A DNA stretch of 64,000 nucleotides from Durusdinium trenchii (GCA_963970005.1 CAXAMN010026694.1:1207083-1271082); one strand, 5' to 3'; shown: positions 1 through 12,049, numbered from the stretch's first letter. The notes: generated by a model from the letters alone, not told the origin. Numbers and translations: made by a program.

Positions 1-54
1 AGGAGTTCTTCGACGTCTGCCTCTGCGGATGTTTGACTATGTTTGACCCACACC

Positions 55-152
55 CTTGTGTTTCCTCCAATTTTGAAGGAAAGCTGCGCCAAGGACAGGC
101 ATGAACATGCTCAAGGACGGTGCTTCCTCATTAGAGGTGCGGAAAATCCCGA
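55..152 (-). CDS. Coding-like exon at the window edge, unknown protein
   Basis: The minus strand stays open through a natural-looking peptide (IFRTSNEEAPSLSMF, then MPVLGAAFLQNWRKHK). It has no ATG. The gene would continue beyond position 1. The hydrophobic stretch ending in NWRKHK faintly recalls the WKR segment of anoctamin-type membrane proteins, but one exon is not enough to name it. Function is unknown and the strand assignment rests on peptide quality only. Confidence 0.3.
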
Positions 153-770
153 TAGAACAAACTACTCATAAAAAGCAAGCTTCTGAGAAACAGTCTAAGA
201 AACTGGAAAGCCAAATGTACTGCTAGATTGCCAATTGCGCGGTGCTTGGTGAGATGTGCGACTACAACTTGTTAGACCCCAGAACTGGTGACACAACCTG
301 CCTCTGGCTCAACGAATGAAACAAGTGTTATTGTTGGAACCCAGGAGTTTGCCTCCAACATCCACATAGAAGCTTGCTCTACATGTGCAGAACATTGTCG
401 CAAAACGTTATTGAACGTGCATCGGAGCAAGCAAATATCGCCACATAACAAGGACGCTTTACTTTATCATGAGCTGACAAGGTGTTGCGTGATCTATGCT
501 GAGTGCCAACTTAGATCAACTTAGCATGACAAAAGAACATGCCCCGTCTAATGCATGGAGACACTTGGCGAGGTTCAAAAAGGTTGCGATATCTACAGTG
601 TAGCATTGTAGCTTGTATCAACTGCCAGTAGCTGCATGTCCAAGATTCAATCCTTGCAGGCTAGTCCTATAACTCTTCTTGTATGAGAAAAAACAGCCCC
701 CAATGGCGAGATTGTGTGTGTCACTCCGGAGCATCACTTCACACGTATGCGTCCGTGCCACATCTCGTCA

Positions 771-1473
771 TCACCTTTGTGGCTGGCTGCTAATGTCAGC
801 TTCCGTCGACGAAAAGCCTGTGACTTCGTTCTTTGATCTGTGAAGGAGGGTTGAGACTGATCTGGGATCCGAGCGCTTGTGGCACATGAAGCTGTCCTTC
901 AAATCTACAATCTCTTGCTTCAGCTCCCGCAGTTCCCACATGATCGCCCTGAAAGAGATTTCATGGGCAACCGCGTGCCAGAAGTGTCTATCAACACTAT
1001 CTATCGCAATGGAGCAATACAAGAATCTTCAGGCAAAAGGGAACTCAATCAATCAATGCATAAGACTTGTATGCCTTTGCTGTTGAGTGAGCTCATGCAC
1101 AAGAGGGGATACAAACAGCAGTGAAAACATGTGAAACCAATTAGAATGCCTTTGCGCAGTGGTGTGTCCTGCGCAATGTCAGAATGCCAAAAAAAGGAAA
1201 CGATTGAACACTCAGAGATCTCTGTGCCAAGGCTCCGATCAGCTTTGTCGAGGGACTGCGCATCCTCCTCTCTAAGTAAAGACTAAAACGTTGTGAAAGT
1301 ATCTTGGGTTGCATTCCCGAGCTACTGCGCATTGTCTCTAAGCCAAGAAGGTCCATTAAATCTCATCCTAATTGCAGGCCAAACAGTGCAAAGGGCCTTT
1401 TCACATCTTGTGAGGCCTTTGTTTGGCCTCTCAGAAGTTGCATCGGGTCCCATCTCCTTCATCTGGCTCTCCT
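771..1473 (-). CDS. Multi-exon gene fragment, unknown function, coiled coil
   Basis: Three coding-like minus-strand stretches lie in order. About 1473-1434 reads ESQMKEMGPDATSER and ends at a GC donor. About 1276-1165 follows a TTTACTTAG acceptor and reads EEDAQSLDKADRSLGTEISE. About 1005-775 reads FRAIMWELRELKQEIVDLKD and runs on into a Ser/Arg-rich tail. The last contains a short heptad-like coiled coil and ends either at TGA (771) or at a GT donor just before it (AAAG|GTGATG). No domain is recognised. The acidic, charged composition and splice-like borders are the evidence. Confidence 0.4.
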
Positions 1474-2229
1474 GGTAGCCATTTGGAAGCGTGGAAGAAC
1501 ACAAGCACGACTAAACGCTGGCAAGTTGTTTGCTGCTTAGAGCGCCGCTCTGTCTTTAAGCAGCTTGCAACTGTAATAGGGTTCAATATGTTAACTGCCT
1601 TGGAAGTTGTCAGAAACCACCACCACGACAAAGTCTCCAATTTCTCGTTATCGATCTGCGACGGTCGTGGTCGTCTCCGTAGCCATGATAGCCATGTGGT
1701 TGTCTGAGTGAGTTATGTGTGCATATTGTGTGCTTTTAGAAGATATGACATGTGCCTCTGCCCAAATCATCCCAAATCTATCCACAGTGGCAGTCCTCTG
1801 GTACTTCTGACCGGTCCTGCACTTCGAACTGCACAACTCTCAGTACGCATGTCATGGATCCAATTGTTGTCCAAGGACTCCAAGGACCAAGGCTATTTGA
1901 CCTGTGGAAGCCTCGACGACAACGGAGCAAGACGGTCCGAGTGGGCAAAGCACAAGCTGCTTGTCCACTGGGGTGATCGTTTGCTTTGGGTCAGGCGGTG
2001 TGGGGTGTGGGTGTCTCATCAGCAGAGAAGTTAATTTATGGCCAAGGATGGAGCAACTAGAACGATGTTTGCGCTGATGCATGATCCGGAGGTCACAAGC
2101 TTGTTACGCAGCAACTTGTTCAGTCCAGATCCAGATCCATTTGCTCCACGACCATGTCACGATATGCTTGGCCTCTTGCCTCCAAACAGGATGTGTGGCC
2201 AACACAAATAGAGGAGGCAATGGAGCCTT

Positions 2230-2850
2230 GACATATTATGTATTTCATTGATCTTTGTTTCAGATTCACTAGGTTCGTGAGAATCATATGACTGCTCAGC
2301 CCTCAAAGCTGCCTGGTCCCGAAAACTGCCTGCCGAAACCTCAGACGTGTCGTGAGTGGCCTCGGCTGCAAAGGAAGTGTGGGTGCGCGGACTCACATTG
2401 CTGCTCCAGGCTTTGTCTCCTTCAAACCCTTTGCTTCAGCTGTTTTAGAGGTGCAACACGTGCAACATGCTTTAACCCAGGCTAAACTTCCAGATCCAAA
2501 AGAGCACAAAAGAGATCATGAGAGCACGCAGAGATGCTCAGCATGCCTTGGGTGACTCGATGTAGGACTCCAAGTGTTCAAAAATGTTCTGAAACTCCTG
2601 CCGTCACTGCAGCATAAACTGCAAAGCATATCGCCGAGTAGGCTCTATATGATTCTATGAAGGGGAGGCTGTCTGGGATTGAAAAGAACGAGCTATCAAA
2701 GAGCAAACATGAGCAAGCCAAGACATGTAATCCGCAAAGAGGGGCCTTGTCAAGCTGCGACTTGGTCTTCACGACCTTTACGTAGTGGGACTGGTATCCG
2801 CCTGGTCCGCCTGTCAAAGCCATGAAGGCCATACCATCAAAAAGCTGACA
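2230..2850 (-). CDS. Two coding-like exons, unknown protein
   Basis: The exon near 2848-2765 reads LFDGMAFMALTGGPGGYQSH and then a lysine-rich YVKVVKTKSQLDK. It is preceded by a CAG and followed by a GC dinucleotide. The exon near 2371-2230 follows a CTTCCTTTGCAG acceptor and reads EATHDTSEVSAGSFRDQAAL, rich in Ser and Glu. Both are open on the minus strand. They may belong to one transcript, but nothing proves it and no family is recognised. Confidence 0.35.
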
Positions 2851-3521
2851 GCCATGCAAGCTGAGGCAAGTTGGCCTGACTGCTCACTTGGCCCTTCAGA
2901 GGAAGTAGATCTACCTCAAGCACGTTTGTGTAAGGCCAAGAGTGTTTGTGTAAGCGCGCATCAAGAAAAGAAAGTATGACTCTGTCGTGAGTTGAATTCT
3001 CTTCCCTGGCTTTGAGACTGGATTGCAGAACAAATCATTGCAGAAGCTTTGGCCTTTGGTTGATTCAAAAACACAACAACCAAAAACCCAAAACACGTTG
3101 CGATTATCACTTCATCCCAAGCAAACTACGGACTGTAATTTGTTTCAATATAAAAATGTGTTTTGGATTTCATACGTCTTCCTTCATCGAAGCCGGCCTT
3201 CGCGGCGCGGGCTCTGCCGCCTGCGAGAGACCTCCAATCCAATCAGCAAAAAGCTGATCATTTCAAGCAAGCATAAGCCAGAAGCTGTAGGCTTTTTAAG
3301 TTAAGCAGCCAACAACTAGCCTATACAATCTGTATATGAGTTTTTAGACGCCCACAGAAAGCAACAATGATGCGAACTCCGAATTTGATCCAAGGACCTG
3401 AGCCATGTCCAGGTCTTCCCAAACGGAACTCTCACCTTTCGCAAGCGAATCCGACCTGCCTGCAGACAGGAGCGTTCCACGCATCCCGGATGATTCGAGT
3501 CAGCACCTGAGTGACAAAATC

Positions 3522-3614
3522 GTTCCTAGTAGCTTATTGTTTCTAATAGCTTCTTGTTACTACTAGTAAGGCACTTGTTACTAGAAGCGATGCACTTGTT
3601 CCTAGTAGCTTCTT
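3522..3614 (+). repeat. CTAGTAGC modular repeat, cluster 1
   Basis: A run of CTAGTAGC-like cores separated by short spacers (CTTATTGTTT, TTCTTGTTAC, GATGCACTTG). It closely resembles the cluster at 49760-49845. It is part of a dispersed family described in the findings. Confidence 0.8.
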
Positions 3615-4024
3615 TTCGGTTAGAAAACCAAATCCAAAACCAATGGTCCAATGATGTTCAATCTGTGTCTTTTCGATCTGGGTGGATGGCTCGGTGCCCT
3701 TCGAGGCATCGGTTGTGCAGAAGCGCTGCGCTGGGCACGGGAAGCCGCGAGCCAATGACCGGTACTTTCGATTCTCCTATTTTTGTTTTTGGGGATTGGC
3801 AAACGAATGCTAATAGCACTGTCACTCATCCCTACAAGCTTCATGGTGTCCTTTGGTATGCATCAAAGGCCAGAACATGCCAATGCCAGTATGCGTCTGT
3901 TCTTTGTGCACACGTGCACATCTCTTCAAAGGCATTGAGGAGAGCATTCGGTGATTTCGGAGTGAGCATTCCCAATAGAAAAATAATAAGGCTTCATGTG
4001 AGACAAGTGTTTTGAAGGCTGTTT

Positions 4025-4822
4025 AAACAGACAACAGCAAACTCCGCAAATTCTCAGAGTTTCGCTGCTTGGCCTTCTCAACACCTGGCAGGGACAGGTG
4101 CATCTCGTGGCGCCATCTCCTAGCAGCCACTTACTGCAAATAGACATGAAAAATCATGAAACTATGCATGTGAAGTCCAGCTCCCATGTCAGGTCTCCTG
4201 CTCCCAATCAAATTGAAGCTGTTTCCTCAGGTCGGTGATTTATCTGCCAGTGTTGGACGATGTTTGTGTCACATTCAGCGCTTTCGGAGCCAAAAAAAGA
4301 ACCGTCACAATGTGCGACTCACACCAAGCTGCTGCGAGGGACCACGGGCCGTCGACCTGGCCCATGCCACCGACGACGGGCCGACTCAAGACGGGACCGT
4401 TCGCGGCCTTCCTCCTCTGTCAATCCCCTGGCAGAACGAATTAGGAAGAAAGGTGCAACAGTGTGCTTTGCAAACACAGGCCTGTGCTCAATGCGAGGGC
4501 TTGGAAGCGGCGGCCGGCTGCTGCCCGACCTCTCCCGCTTTTGTCCGCTTCCAAACGCAAGGACAAAGCTTTGATTCCGCATCATTCCGCATTCTTCATT
4601 CCTCAATGCCTGGAGGAAGTGCTGCTTGGCTGCCGTGGTCGACCCCAGCTCCTTAGAGGTTTTAGATGTTATAGAAACCTCTCTGCAACATCTTCACCCG
4701 TGAAGCATCCGTTCAACATTCCGCGAAGCAGCTTCTTCACTCCACCGAGTCCACCCAACAGCATCGCTTCTTTGACGTCGACAAAAGCTTCTTCCGGTAT
4801 TTCTCTCCAAGTCTCGGGAGAT
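4025..4822 (-). CDS. Coding-like exons downstream of the MFSD5-like gene
   Basis: Three good minus-strand stretches. Near 4822-4680 the frame reads PETWREIPEEAFVDVKEAML followed by a Gly/Leu-rich segment. Near 4422-4310, after TTGACAG, it reads AANGPVLSRPVVGGMGQVDG and continues to a possible GT donor. At 4126-4025, after a GCTAG acceptor followed by G, it reads RRWRHEMHLSLPGVEKAKQR and continues to a TAA stop. They could be 3' exons of the transporter gene just upstream or a separate gene. I do not recognise MFSD5 sequence in them, so they are kept apart. The plus-strand open frame over 4463-5059 (198 codons) looks like a shadow. Confidence 0.35.
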
Positions 4823-5066
4823 GCACGCTTTTTTCTTCATGGCTGCGGCTACACATTGACAAGCAGCTTTGCAGCAAGCTTCAATCTTGCTGTTAGAGGG
4901 GAATGGCTACTGTACGCAAGTGGTGAATTGTTGAGTCTTGACTATATAGAAGGTGTCAGCCTGTTTGAAGGCACGCTGTCGGCTGCAGGTTTGAGAGGAC
5001 AAACACATACCATCAGTTCAACTGCAGCGCCTGAGTTGATGTTTCACGATCACCTCTAGACTCTAG

Positions 5067-5150
5067 AGGTAGCCTCCTTGCTCCTGGTAGCGATGCCCTT
5101 TGTTATTAGTAGCGTCAGGAGCGCCCCTAGTAGCGTCCTTGCTCCTTCTT
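5067..5150 (+). repeat. CTAGTAGC modular repeat, cluster 2
   Basis: Contains GGTAGCGATGCCCTTTG, TTAGTAGCGTCAGGAGC and CTAGTAGCGTCCTTGCTCC modules. It sits directly 3' of exon 7 of the MFSD5-like gene, so it probably lies in an intron. Confidence 0.8.
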
Positions 5151-5170
5151 CCAGAAAGCAGTTTGCACAC

Positions 5171-7565
5171 TGAAGAGAAGCGCACCAAATGTGTCTGCAA
5201 GCCAACCCTCGGGGAAGCCACGCTTCCGGTGCTCGGAGACCATCCATGTCCTGGCATCGCAGTTTCTCTCAGTTGGAAGTTCGGCTCGGGCCAATGTGGT
5301 TTTGAATCTATGAATCATGCAAAATTATAACACCCGCTGTTTACTGGCGTGCGTAACAGGGGCATGGATGATTGAATGTATTTGAGTAGAATACGCAGCA
5401 ACCATCCAGAGTCTCCGTTAGTCTATTGGCATCAAAGCTGCTCCCGATGCTTAAAATCTGTCAGTCATATCGAGCAGTTATATATCTGGGCCAAACTGTG
5501 TTTACACTATGTCAAAATGTCTCTTCAAACGGACTTCTGTGCTGCCAGGCTCAAAAGCCGAGAAGAGAAGAGACGTGCTCACCTGGCCAATCCCGGATCG
5601 ATGTGTGCTGCGCACCAAATTCAAAAGATAAACTGCAAAAGGCCGTGTGTTTGGAGGGACAAGCCACATCAATGAGAAAACGAAGCGCAAACTCTGCCGA
5701 GGCGCTCCGCCAAGGACACGACCCAGAAGCAACAAGGGGAAGTTGTTGAAGTGCTCGAAGACGTTGACCACCACCTGAGACAAGAACTAAACAATGGGCC
5801 ATGGTCCCCACTCAAAAAATCCGCCCGCACCGAAGGTGCTGAGGCGTTTTATAGGGCATGCTTGCAATCCGTTAGTATCGTCAGTATACAATAGCTTTAG
5901 CTAGGGGGGGGCCCATTTTTGCTCTAGAATCCTGTGTTTTTCACGTTTTTGGAACCGGCTTAAAGTGCTTTCGCGCTAATGTTGGGTATCTTGAAGGCTT
6001 TAGGGATGCAAGAAATGCAAGTTTCTGCTTTGCATCATCTGCATCATCTGGACATTTGGCTGAACAGGTTCCCCTAACGGGGCTCAACATAGCTTCCATA
6101 TTGCGTAACCACTATCTAACGGACGTGTCTGCGAGACAGGGACTTGAACGTCCGGGAACGTGGCTGGTCAGGAGCAGAGATAAGCAGATCAGGTCCAGGA
6201 ACGGNNNNNNNNNNACATGGCCCAACGAAGGCTCAAAAGGGACTGGAATAGAGTGAAGATAGCCTAACATAGCCCTAGAAGTCACTATCTAAAGGTAGTG
6301 TCTGCGAGATAGGGACTTGAACGTCGTAAACTGGAATAAAAAACACCCCCTAACGTGGCCAAACATAGCTTTCATATTGCCTGACACGTTGGGCCATGTT
6401 AAATCCCTATCTCGAAACATGGAATCTATGCTCGGCCACGTTGGGGAGGGGGGGGGCACTTCCGGGGCTATGTTCGGTGGAAATATTGGCCCCTTCCATG
6501 CGGTGCGGGCGGTTACCGTCGCGAAGCGACGTGAATACTCCAACTCTTAACAAGAATAAGGATTCGGATAATGTTGGAAAGACCTGTGGAAGCACTCGCA
6601 GTACCTTCCCAATTCATTTGCCAAGTCTTGCCTCAATGATGAGGTACACGATGCACCCAAGCTTGCGGCCCCAAATGTCGACGTACCTGGTGCTCCGTAC
6701 ATCTGATTATGCCAGCATAGACCCCAGACAGTTTCAGCATTCTTTTGCGTCAACTCCTTGAAATCCAATGTTGGTGGTAACGTCTGTACTTGTATTGCTA
6801 TACTGTAGGTTTCAGCTGTTTGTGAATGGCATTGCTTGAAACAAAAATGCATCATATGTGCAAAACGAAGGGATTTATATCATGAGAACATCCGAAGATG
6901 GTATCAATCTTGAAGCGCTGCATCACTGTTGTATTCATAGCCGGCCAAGGGGGGGATAAGGCCTGGGCAAGGCGGTGGTAGAAGGGCCGACGGTGCAGCC
7001 AAGCAGACCCGGACAAAGCCTGGACAAGGACAACGCAGGGCCCGCAGCAGCGCAGTGGACAATGCCTGGACAAGCCCGAACAAGGCAGAAAACAAAGAGG
7101 ACAGAAGAAGGAAAAAAGGACAGAAAGTTCGCAAGCATGGCTAAAGGGCAGCAGAAGGACTCCAGGCGGACAACTTGCAGACAAGAAGGGGACAGACTGT
7201 GGCCAGTGTCTAACTGTTTGAGGAAAAAGGGCTCGGAGCCTGGCAGTATGTCTAAAATTCATGCCGAGGCGCATTCCGACGATCGTCCCGAAAATTGCCG
7301 ATGAGGTAAAACCTACCAGGTGCTTGATCTGAGAGCATCCAAAGCACATGCCCTAGCTCCGGATGCTGAGAGCGCTAAGACTGGAACCAGTCACGAACAA
7401 GGTGCTGATATCTACGTTGTAGCTTTGGTAGAGCGTGTACATGTTCGTACCCTTGGCAGCTTCAGTGTGGAAACGAAGTCTGGAACTTCTGAGGGTGCCT
7501 GCAGCCAGTCTGCACCCATGATGATAGTGTAGACTGTGAGGTACCTCTCACGCTGACGGAAGGAT
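5171..7565 (-). CDS. MFSD5: MFSD5-type major-facilitator transporter (MOT2-like), partial, seven exons
   Basis: Seven minus-strand exons can be placed to the base: 7565-7499, 7451-7388, 7312-7273, 6686-6632, 5774-5706, 5582-5551 and 5250-5171. Spliced, they follow the first half of the MFSD5/MOT2 family, major-facilitator proteins linked to molybdate transport in algae and plants. Landmarks in order are YTIIMGADWLQ+G, MYTLYQSY, LFVTGFTSSAIFGTIVG, the loop 2-3 signature VDIWGRK, LLLGRVLGG, STSLLFSAFE and TWMVSEHRKRGFPEGWL. The spacing from GRK to GRVLGG agrees with what I recall of human MFSD5. Five of the seven donors are GC, two are GT, and all internal acceptors are AG followed by G. The N-terminus (above 7565) and the second half of the protein (below 5171) were not found. 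Family assignment is strong; substrate is inferred from the family. Confidence 0.85.
6060..6445. repeat. Imperfect repeat block with a 10-N gap
   Basis: Two sequence words recur. One is CTATCTAA..GG..GTGTCTGCGAGA.AGGGACTTGAACGTC (6111-6153 and 6283-6325). The other is CCTAACG.GGC..AACATAGCTT.CATATTGC (about 6073 and 6348). A partly inverted version follows to 6445. The gap at 6205-6214 lies inside it. It sits in the intron between exons 4 and 5 of the MFSD5-like gene. Confidence 0.7.
6205..6214. other. Assembly gap (10 N)
   Basis: Ten N bases inside the repeat block in an intron of the MFSD5-like gene. Confidence 1.
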
Positions 7566-7843
7566 CTGTTCAAGCACGTGCAAACTACCTGTATCTCTCT
7601 CTTCAACTGTTTGTTTCATTTGTTTCCAGAGTTCTGGCTGGTGAAGCTCACTGCCGTTGGAATGACCGGAACTCTGCAAGCTTCTCACCGCTGGGCTTCT
7701 CTTCCTCCTCCTGAAGGACTGCAAAAAGCAGACCTTGTGCCTTACCTGGTTGGCACAAGAGCCGCCAGAGCGAGTATGTTACTAAAGGATACTAAAGGAG
7801 GAATTCTCATTTCAGGGCGAAAGCCGAATTCCTCACACCGGAT

Positions 7844-8110
7844 TTGGACGCCCAAATGCGGGTACACAGGTCGGGTGGATCCAGTCAGGACGGCACGGGC
7901 GCTATTAGGTTGCAGGCCATCGACTCCTCTCGCAGCCTCGCCTTGCCATCGCTACTCCTTGAGGCAACTCTTTCGCCGATGGCCACAAAGGAGGTGATTG
8001 CGGCCTCACAAAAAGCAGAAAAAAAGAGGACCCAGGTGGAGAAAAAGAACTGTGTGCAAATGGATCCATCTGATGCAATCAAGGTGCTAAGACCAAAAAG
8101 GTTCGACTAG
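7844..8110 (+). CDS. Small plus-strand open frame, unknown
   Basis: An 88-codon open frame with ATG and TAG. Its C-terminal half (MATKEVIAASQKAEKKRTQV and on to LRPKRFD) is hydrophilic and helix-prone. It is the best plus-strand candidate near the MFSD5-like gene. It has no recognised domain and may be chance or a 5' exon of something on the other strand. Confidence 0.25.
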   Translation: MDAQMRVHRSGGSSQDGTGAIRLQAIDSSRSLALPSLLLEATLSPMATKEVIAASQKAEKKRTQVEKKNCVQMDPSDAIKVLRPKRFD

Positions 8111-8119
8111 CCCAGGCCG

Positions 8120-9285
8120 GCCAGTCTGGCAATTCAAGAACCATGGGCGTCCTCACAAAGGCCGGTTCTGGGAGGAAAGGCGAATGAGACGGGAAATTTG
8201 CAAGCCACCTCCACGGGTAGGCTGAAAAGCCCGCTCCGTGCCGAGTGTGTGCCCAAAAATTTGGACTCAGAGCCAACGCTTTCATAGTATGGGAGCCAGA
8301 GCAAAATGCCATGGTGAGGCATCATGTCGTGTCGACTGACATGGATAATCACTGTTGCTCCTGATTGTTAAATTGTTGCGCTTCGAATCCTAGATTATGG
8401 AGGCCAACGCACATTCAGGTCTTGCAAAGTCTTTATTTATGATTTTGATTTATGTTACTACTCCCAAAACGCAAGCTCCCAAAGCATGCGAGACAAGTGG
8501 TAGTCCAACAACGAACGAGCATCAAAGCACTCGGTGCTTTTAAATCCAGAAGCCGTGTCCAGCGCCGCTTCACCTGTACAGGTGGCTCGATGTCGCAAGA
8601 CCAGCAAAGCGTGACAACCACCACCGCCACATGGCCTAGTAAAGGAGTAACCTAGGAGATAAAGCGTAGCACTTAGTTTAATCATAATCATACCAAAGTA
8701 CGTCATGGCTGTAAACTGTCTAGCACTGCTAAAGATCTCTGCTTGTGCTTTCTCGTGCTGTGTCTGGAGCTTTGAGTGGAGTTGCGCTGGTGACTATGGA
8801 ATTCTATCTCTTTGTAGAGAAACAACGAGCATCGCTGCTCACATTGCTGAATTCTCTTTCGCAGGATTTTTTCTGTTTTCATTGGTGCCAAATGTGTTGA
8901 CCTCTGCTTCGTCCAGCTTGTCTACAACAATGTGGCTGGACAAACCTCAAAGTCAGCACAGTCAGCACTTAAGTCCATTCCAACATCAACAACTGCTTTT
9001 TGCCGCTACTTGATTGTACCTGAAACTTGCATTTGGTCCAACGTATAATGGGTATACATAAACAATGAACGTGTTTGGTTGACACTTCCGAGCGCCAATT
9101 TGGGGTCTTTGGTTTCAGCGGTCATTGTCTTCCCAGTTTCGGATGGTCAAGACTGGGGGCGCTGCCATAGACCAACAAGTAACGCAGCATGACTGCCTTG
9201 AGTTTTCTCACAGCTGGTGCTGAGGGGATTCTTCGGATTTGTGAGGCCACCCACACGCTGGCCACGAACTCGGTAAGCTCCCAAC
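8120..9285. other. Stretch without a supported gene
   Basis: Open frames here are short and none shows a natural peptide with splice-like borders on either strand. No repeat of note was seen. Confidence 0.5.
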
Positions 9286-9289
9286 GCTG

Positions 9290-9383
9290 GCATCCGATAC
9301 TGTGGTGATGCCCTCGCTATGGGCTTGATGCGCAGCAGGGTCCTTAATGTACTCGACCACCGCCAGAATTTGAAGAGCCTAGC
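9290..9383 (-). CDS. Coding-like exon, unknown protein
   Basis: After a CCTGCTAG acceptor followed by G, the minus strand reads ALQILAVVEYIKDPAAHQAH and then SEGITTVSDASVGSLPSS. It looks like a real helical segment but has no ATG and no recognised family. Neighbouring exons were not found. Confidence 0.4.
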
Positions 9384-11130
9384 AGGCGATTCCCAGCGAC
9401 TCAGAGCCATGCAAACATGAAGGAGAGCAACTGTCATGTATTTGTGGTCTTGTGGGCGGTCTCTAGTCCACATCGTCCACATCTGCAGCTCCTCTGTTCA
9501 ACGACACACTGCCTCGCCAAGCTTGTTCTTGTAGCGGCTTCCTGCAAAGCCAGCACAATAGTGCTGTGCCGTCGACACTCTGTCTGCCAGGTAAACACCT
9601 GCATGTCAAGCATGAGCATGGGGCTTCAAGCCCAAAGAAGCACATCAAGCACGGTTGCACGACCTTTGAAGTCTCTCTGGCTGCCAGGGCATTTGGATGT
9701 ACCCATCTCTGATCCAGTCACTCAGCCTGGCCCAAATCGAGCGCCACTTCCCATCAGCTCGGTGTGAGAGAGGATCCGCAGGCCATTGCGCATGATCGAA
9801 TACCTCACAACTGCAGCGCAGCACTGATTCTCTCTGAGTTTCTTCGGGATCGGGATGACAACGGCACTCGTTTCTGGGAAGAGGGCGTGAATGACAACTG
9901 GGCAGGGCTGGACACTTGTTTCAAACTGCTTCAAGTCAGCACAGCAAGCCAGCTGAGAAGGCATGCTGAGCTTTGGGCATCAAGCAGTGTCACTCCCTTT
10001 GCGTGATTGGACATTTTTCGACCTCTCGACAAAGAAGTCGACTGAGCACGCTACCAGTTTCGCAGAGGACTGCCGTGGAGACCAAAGCTGCTGCCAAACT
10101 GCTTCCGGCGGCAGCGAAAGACAGCTTCCTGTGCAGGTGCCGCCTGAGACAGACAATTACTTGGGATTGCAATTAACAAATTGTCAAAACTACTGTACAT
10201 CCACACGACTTGCTTTCCTTGGCTGATACGCATGAAGTCAAATATAGACCACAAAGACGATGAAGGATTGTTCTGGGATGGTCCCGATGTGTTCTTGCTG
10301 TTTCCATCTTGCCGCCTGCAGCACGGCCAACTCCAGCACCCTTGGCCCAGTGATCAGGCCAAGTTGCTGCTCAGGCCTGTGGCGCCCCAGGTTGTCTTGA
10401 TCGTCTTGTATTGTGCAAGCGGACTCTAAGCACTCTAAGTGTCTTCAGCCAGAGATGTTGATTGATTCATTGAAAACATATATATATATATGTGTGTGTG
10501 TGTTCTCCCTCACAGCACAGCATGTCTCTTCGCCTCTCAAGCGACTGCAGCACAAGTGGGCAACTAGCCATCAAGAGTCGCAGCACCGAAGAACTGTTGG
10601 GGCCTTGGAGCGTCTGCTTCCACTTGGAACCCAGTGTTGAATTGGTTGAGTTGAACTACATAGTTCTTATCATCGGCACCATGTTCCTTAAAGCCGCACC
10701 ATGTCTCGGGTAAGCCACGCCTCTTTGCTCCAGCATTTGATGTAATTCAAGGTCTTTGGCCTGCATCGTCAGGTGTTCTTGGTTGACTCCTTGGCCTACC
10801 TGCTTATCAACCCGTAGTTCCCTACTCAGCCGCCCCAGCCAAACCCTCAAAACATCTATGTCAACAGTTGCAGGTGTTCCGGTGTGGCAGGTGTTCCGGT
10901 GCCCTGAGGCATCAAGTTGCAGCTCTAGTGATTCCTGGCAAACCTAGTGGCATTGCCTAGTCATCCTCTGATGCTCTTTTTGTTGCCGAAGCATTGACTC
11001 CGCATTGGACCATGAGGCTCACTTCATCTGCAGTTCATCGGTGTGCTTCCAAAGGTCCTTCCTTGTGGCATCTGCTTGTTCGTGCTTAAAACAAGGCTTT
11101 CACCTGCATTTCTGTCCATTGGCATCGCGT
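9384..11130. other. Stretch with no confident gene; AT/TG microsatellite at 10480-10502
   Basis: A plus-strand frame at 9764-10006 (RDRDDNGTRFWEEG) and the minus frame opposite it both look partly natural, so the strand cannot be decided. The microsatellite reads (AT)n then (GT)n. Nothing else is supported. Confidence 0.4.
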
Positions 11131-11134
11131 GCTT

Positions 11135-11340
11135 CTTTCACTTCACAGCTTGTTTCTCCACCGAATCTGATCCAGTTTCTAAGTCTGTGTGTTCGTGCCC
11201 TTTGGGCATCCTTGGTTTATGAAGTAGTTGTGAGTCAGTGCCTCCGAAACTCCAACCAGTCTGACTCCTTTCTGCGGTGTGAGCTGCTGGAGGCTTTGTT
11301 ATCACTTGTGGTAAGAGCCCTTGGATGCAAAAACAATCTC
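11135..11340 (-). CDS. Coding-like hydrophilic exon
   Basis: The minus frame reads KPPAAHTAERSQTGWSFGG and then LLHKPRMPKGHEHTDLETGS, ending VEKQAVK* or at a GT donor overlapping the stop. It looks like a disordered region. The opposite strand carries a 115-codon Leu-rich frame (11005-11352, with ATG), so strand choice is uncertain. Confidence 0.3.
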
Positions 11341-11933
11341 TTGCCAGCTTGAGGCCTCGCCATCTACATCATCCATGGATAGTTTCAAAAATTCTCAGCT
11401 TACAAACTTCCCGACGATCTCAAACCTTCTGGTCAGGCATGTCGATGCCCTGCTGACCCTACAATGTTGTGCTGACAATGTAGGCATTTAATCACACAAT
11501 ATCGCAACATATCAAGTGTTCCATCCCATCCCTCTGATGCAGAAATGACAATTCGCACCTGACAAAGCTCTTCTGCTGCTGGAAACTTCGCAAGCAATGC
11601 AGACATGGTGCTGCATTGGGCACAGGGGGCAGCCTTAGTGATGACCTTGCGGAACAGAAGCAGATTGAAGCTACAGTGTCTAAGAATGTTTCTCCGTGTT
11701 TCTATTTCTCTTGAGATGTTGCGTTCATTGGAAGGGAAAACTCATTGTCTGTCATTCGATGCCTCTCCAGATGGCTCTTCAAACAACCAGCCAAGGAAGC
11801 CTGGCGTCAAGCACATTCACGGTGACGCTTCGCACTTCACATCAGTACCTCCAGACCGGACTGTAGCGGACTGGGCAGAGGCGGACCTGTCGAAGTGTCC
11901 ACGCCAAGACCAAAGGACCGAGGGAGAACAGGT

Positions 11934-12045
11934 TTGTTCCTAGTAGCGAGCATTGCTCCTAGTAGTACGGCCAGGAGCCCCTAGTAGCGTCCTTGCTCCT
12001 GGTCCTAGTAGCGATGCCAGGAGCCCCTAGTAGCTTCTTGTTCTT
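11934..12045 (+). repeat. CTAGTAGC modular repeat, cluster 3
   Basis: Five modules in tandem, with spacers GAGCATTGCTC, TACGGCCAGGAGCC, GTCCTTGCTCC, GATGCCAGGAGCC and TTCTTGTTC. Confidence 0.85.
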
Positions 12046-12049
12046 GCTT

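Noticed and set aside
1431..1490. C-type lectin-like KWLPGEPDEGDGTRC on the minus strand
   Set aside because: Only the WxxGEP word fits; there is no other lectin feature, and a different frame of the same bases gives a better exon with a GC donor.
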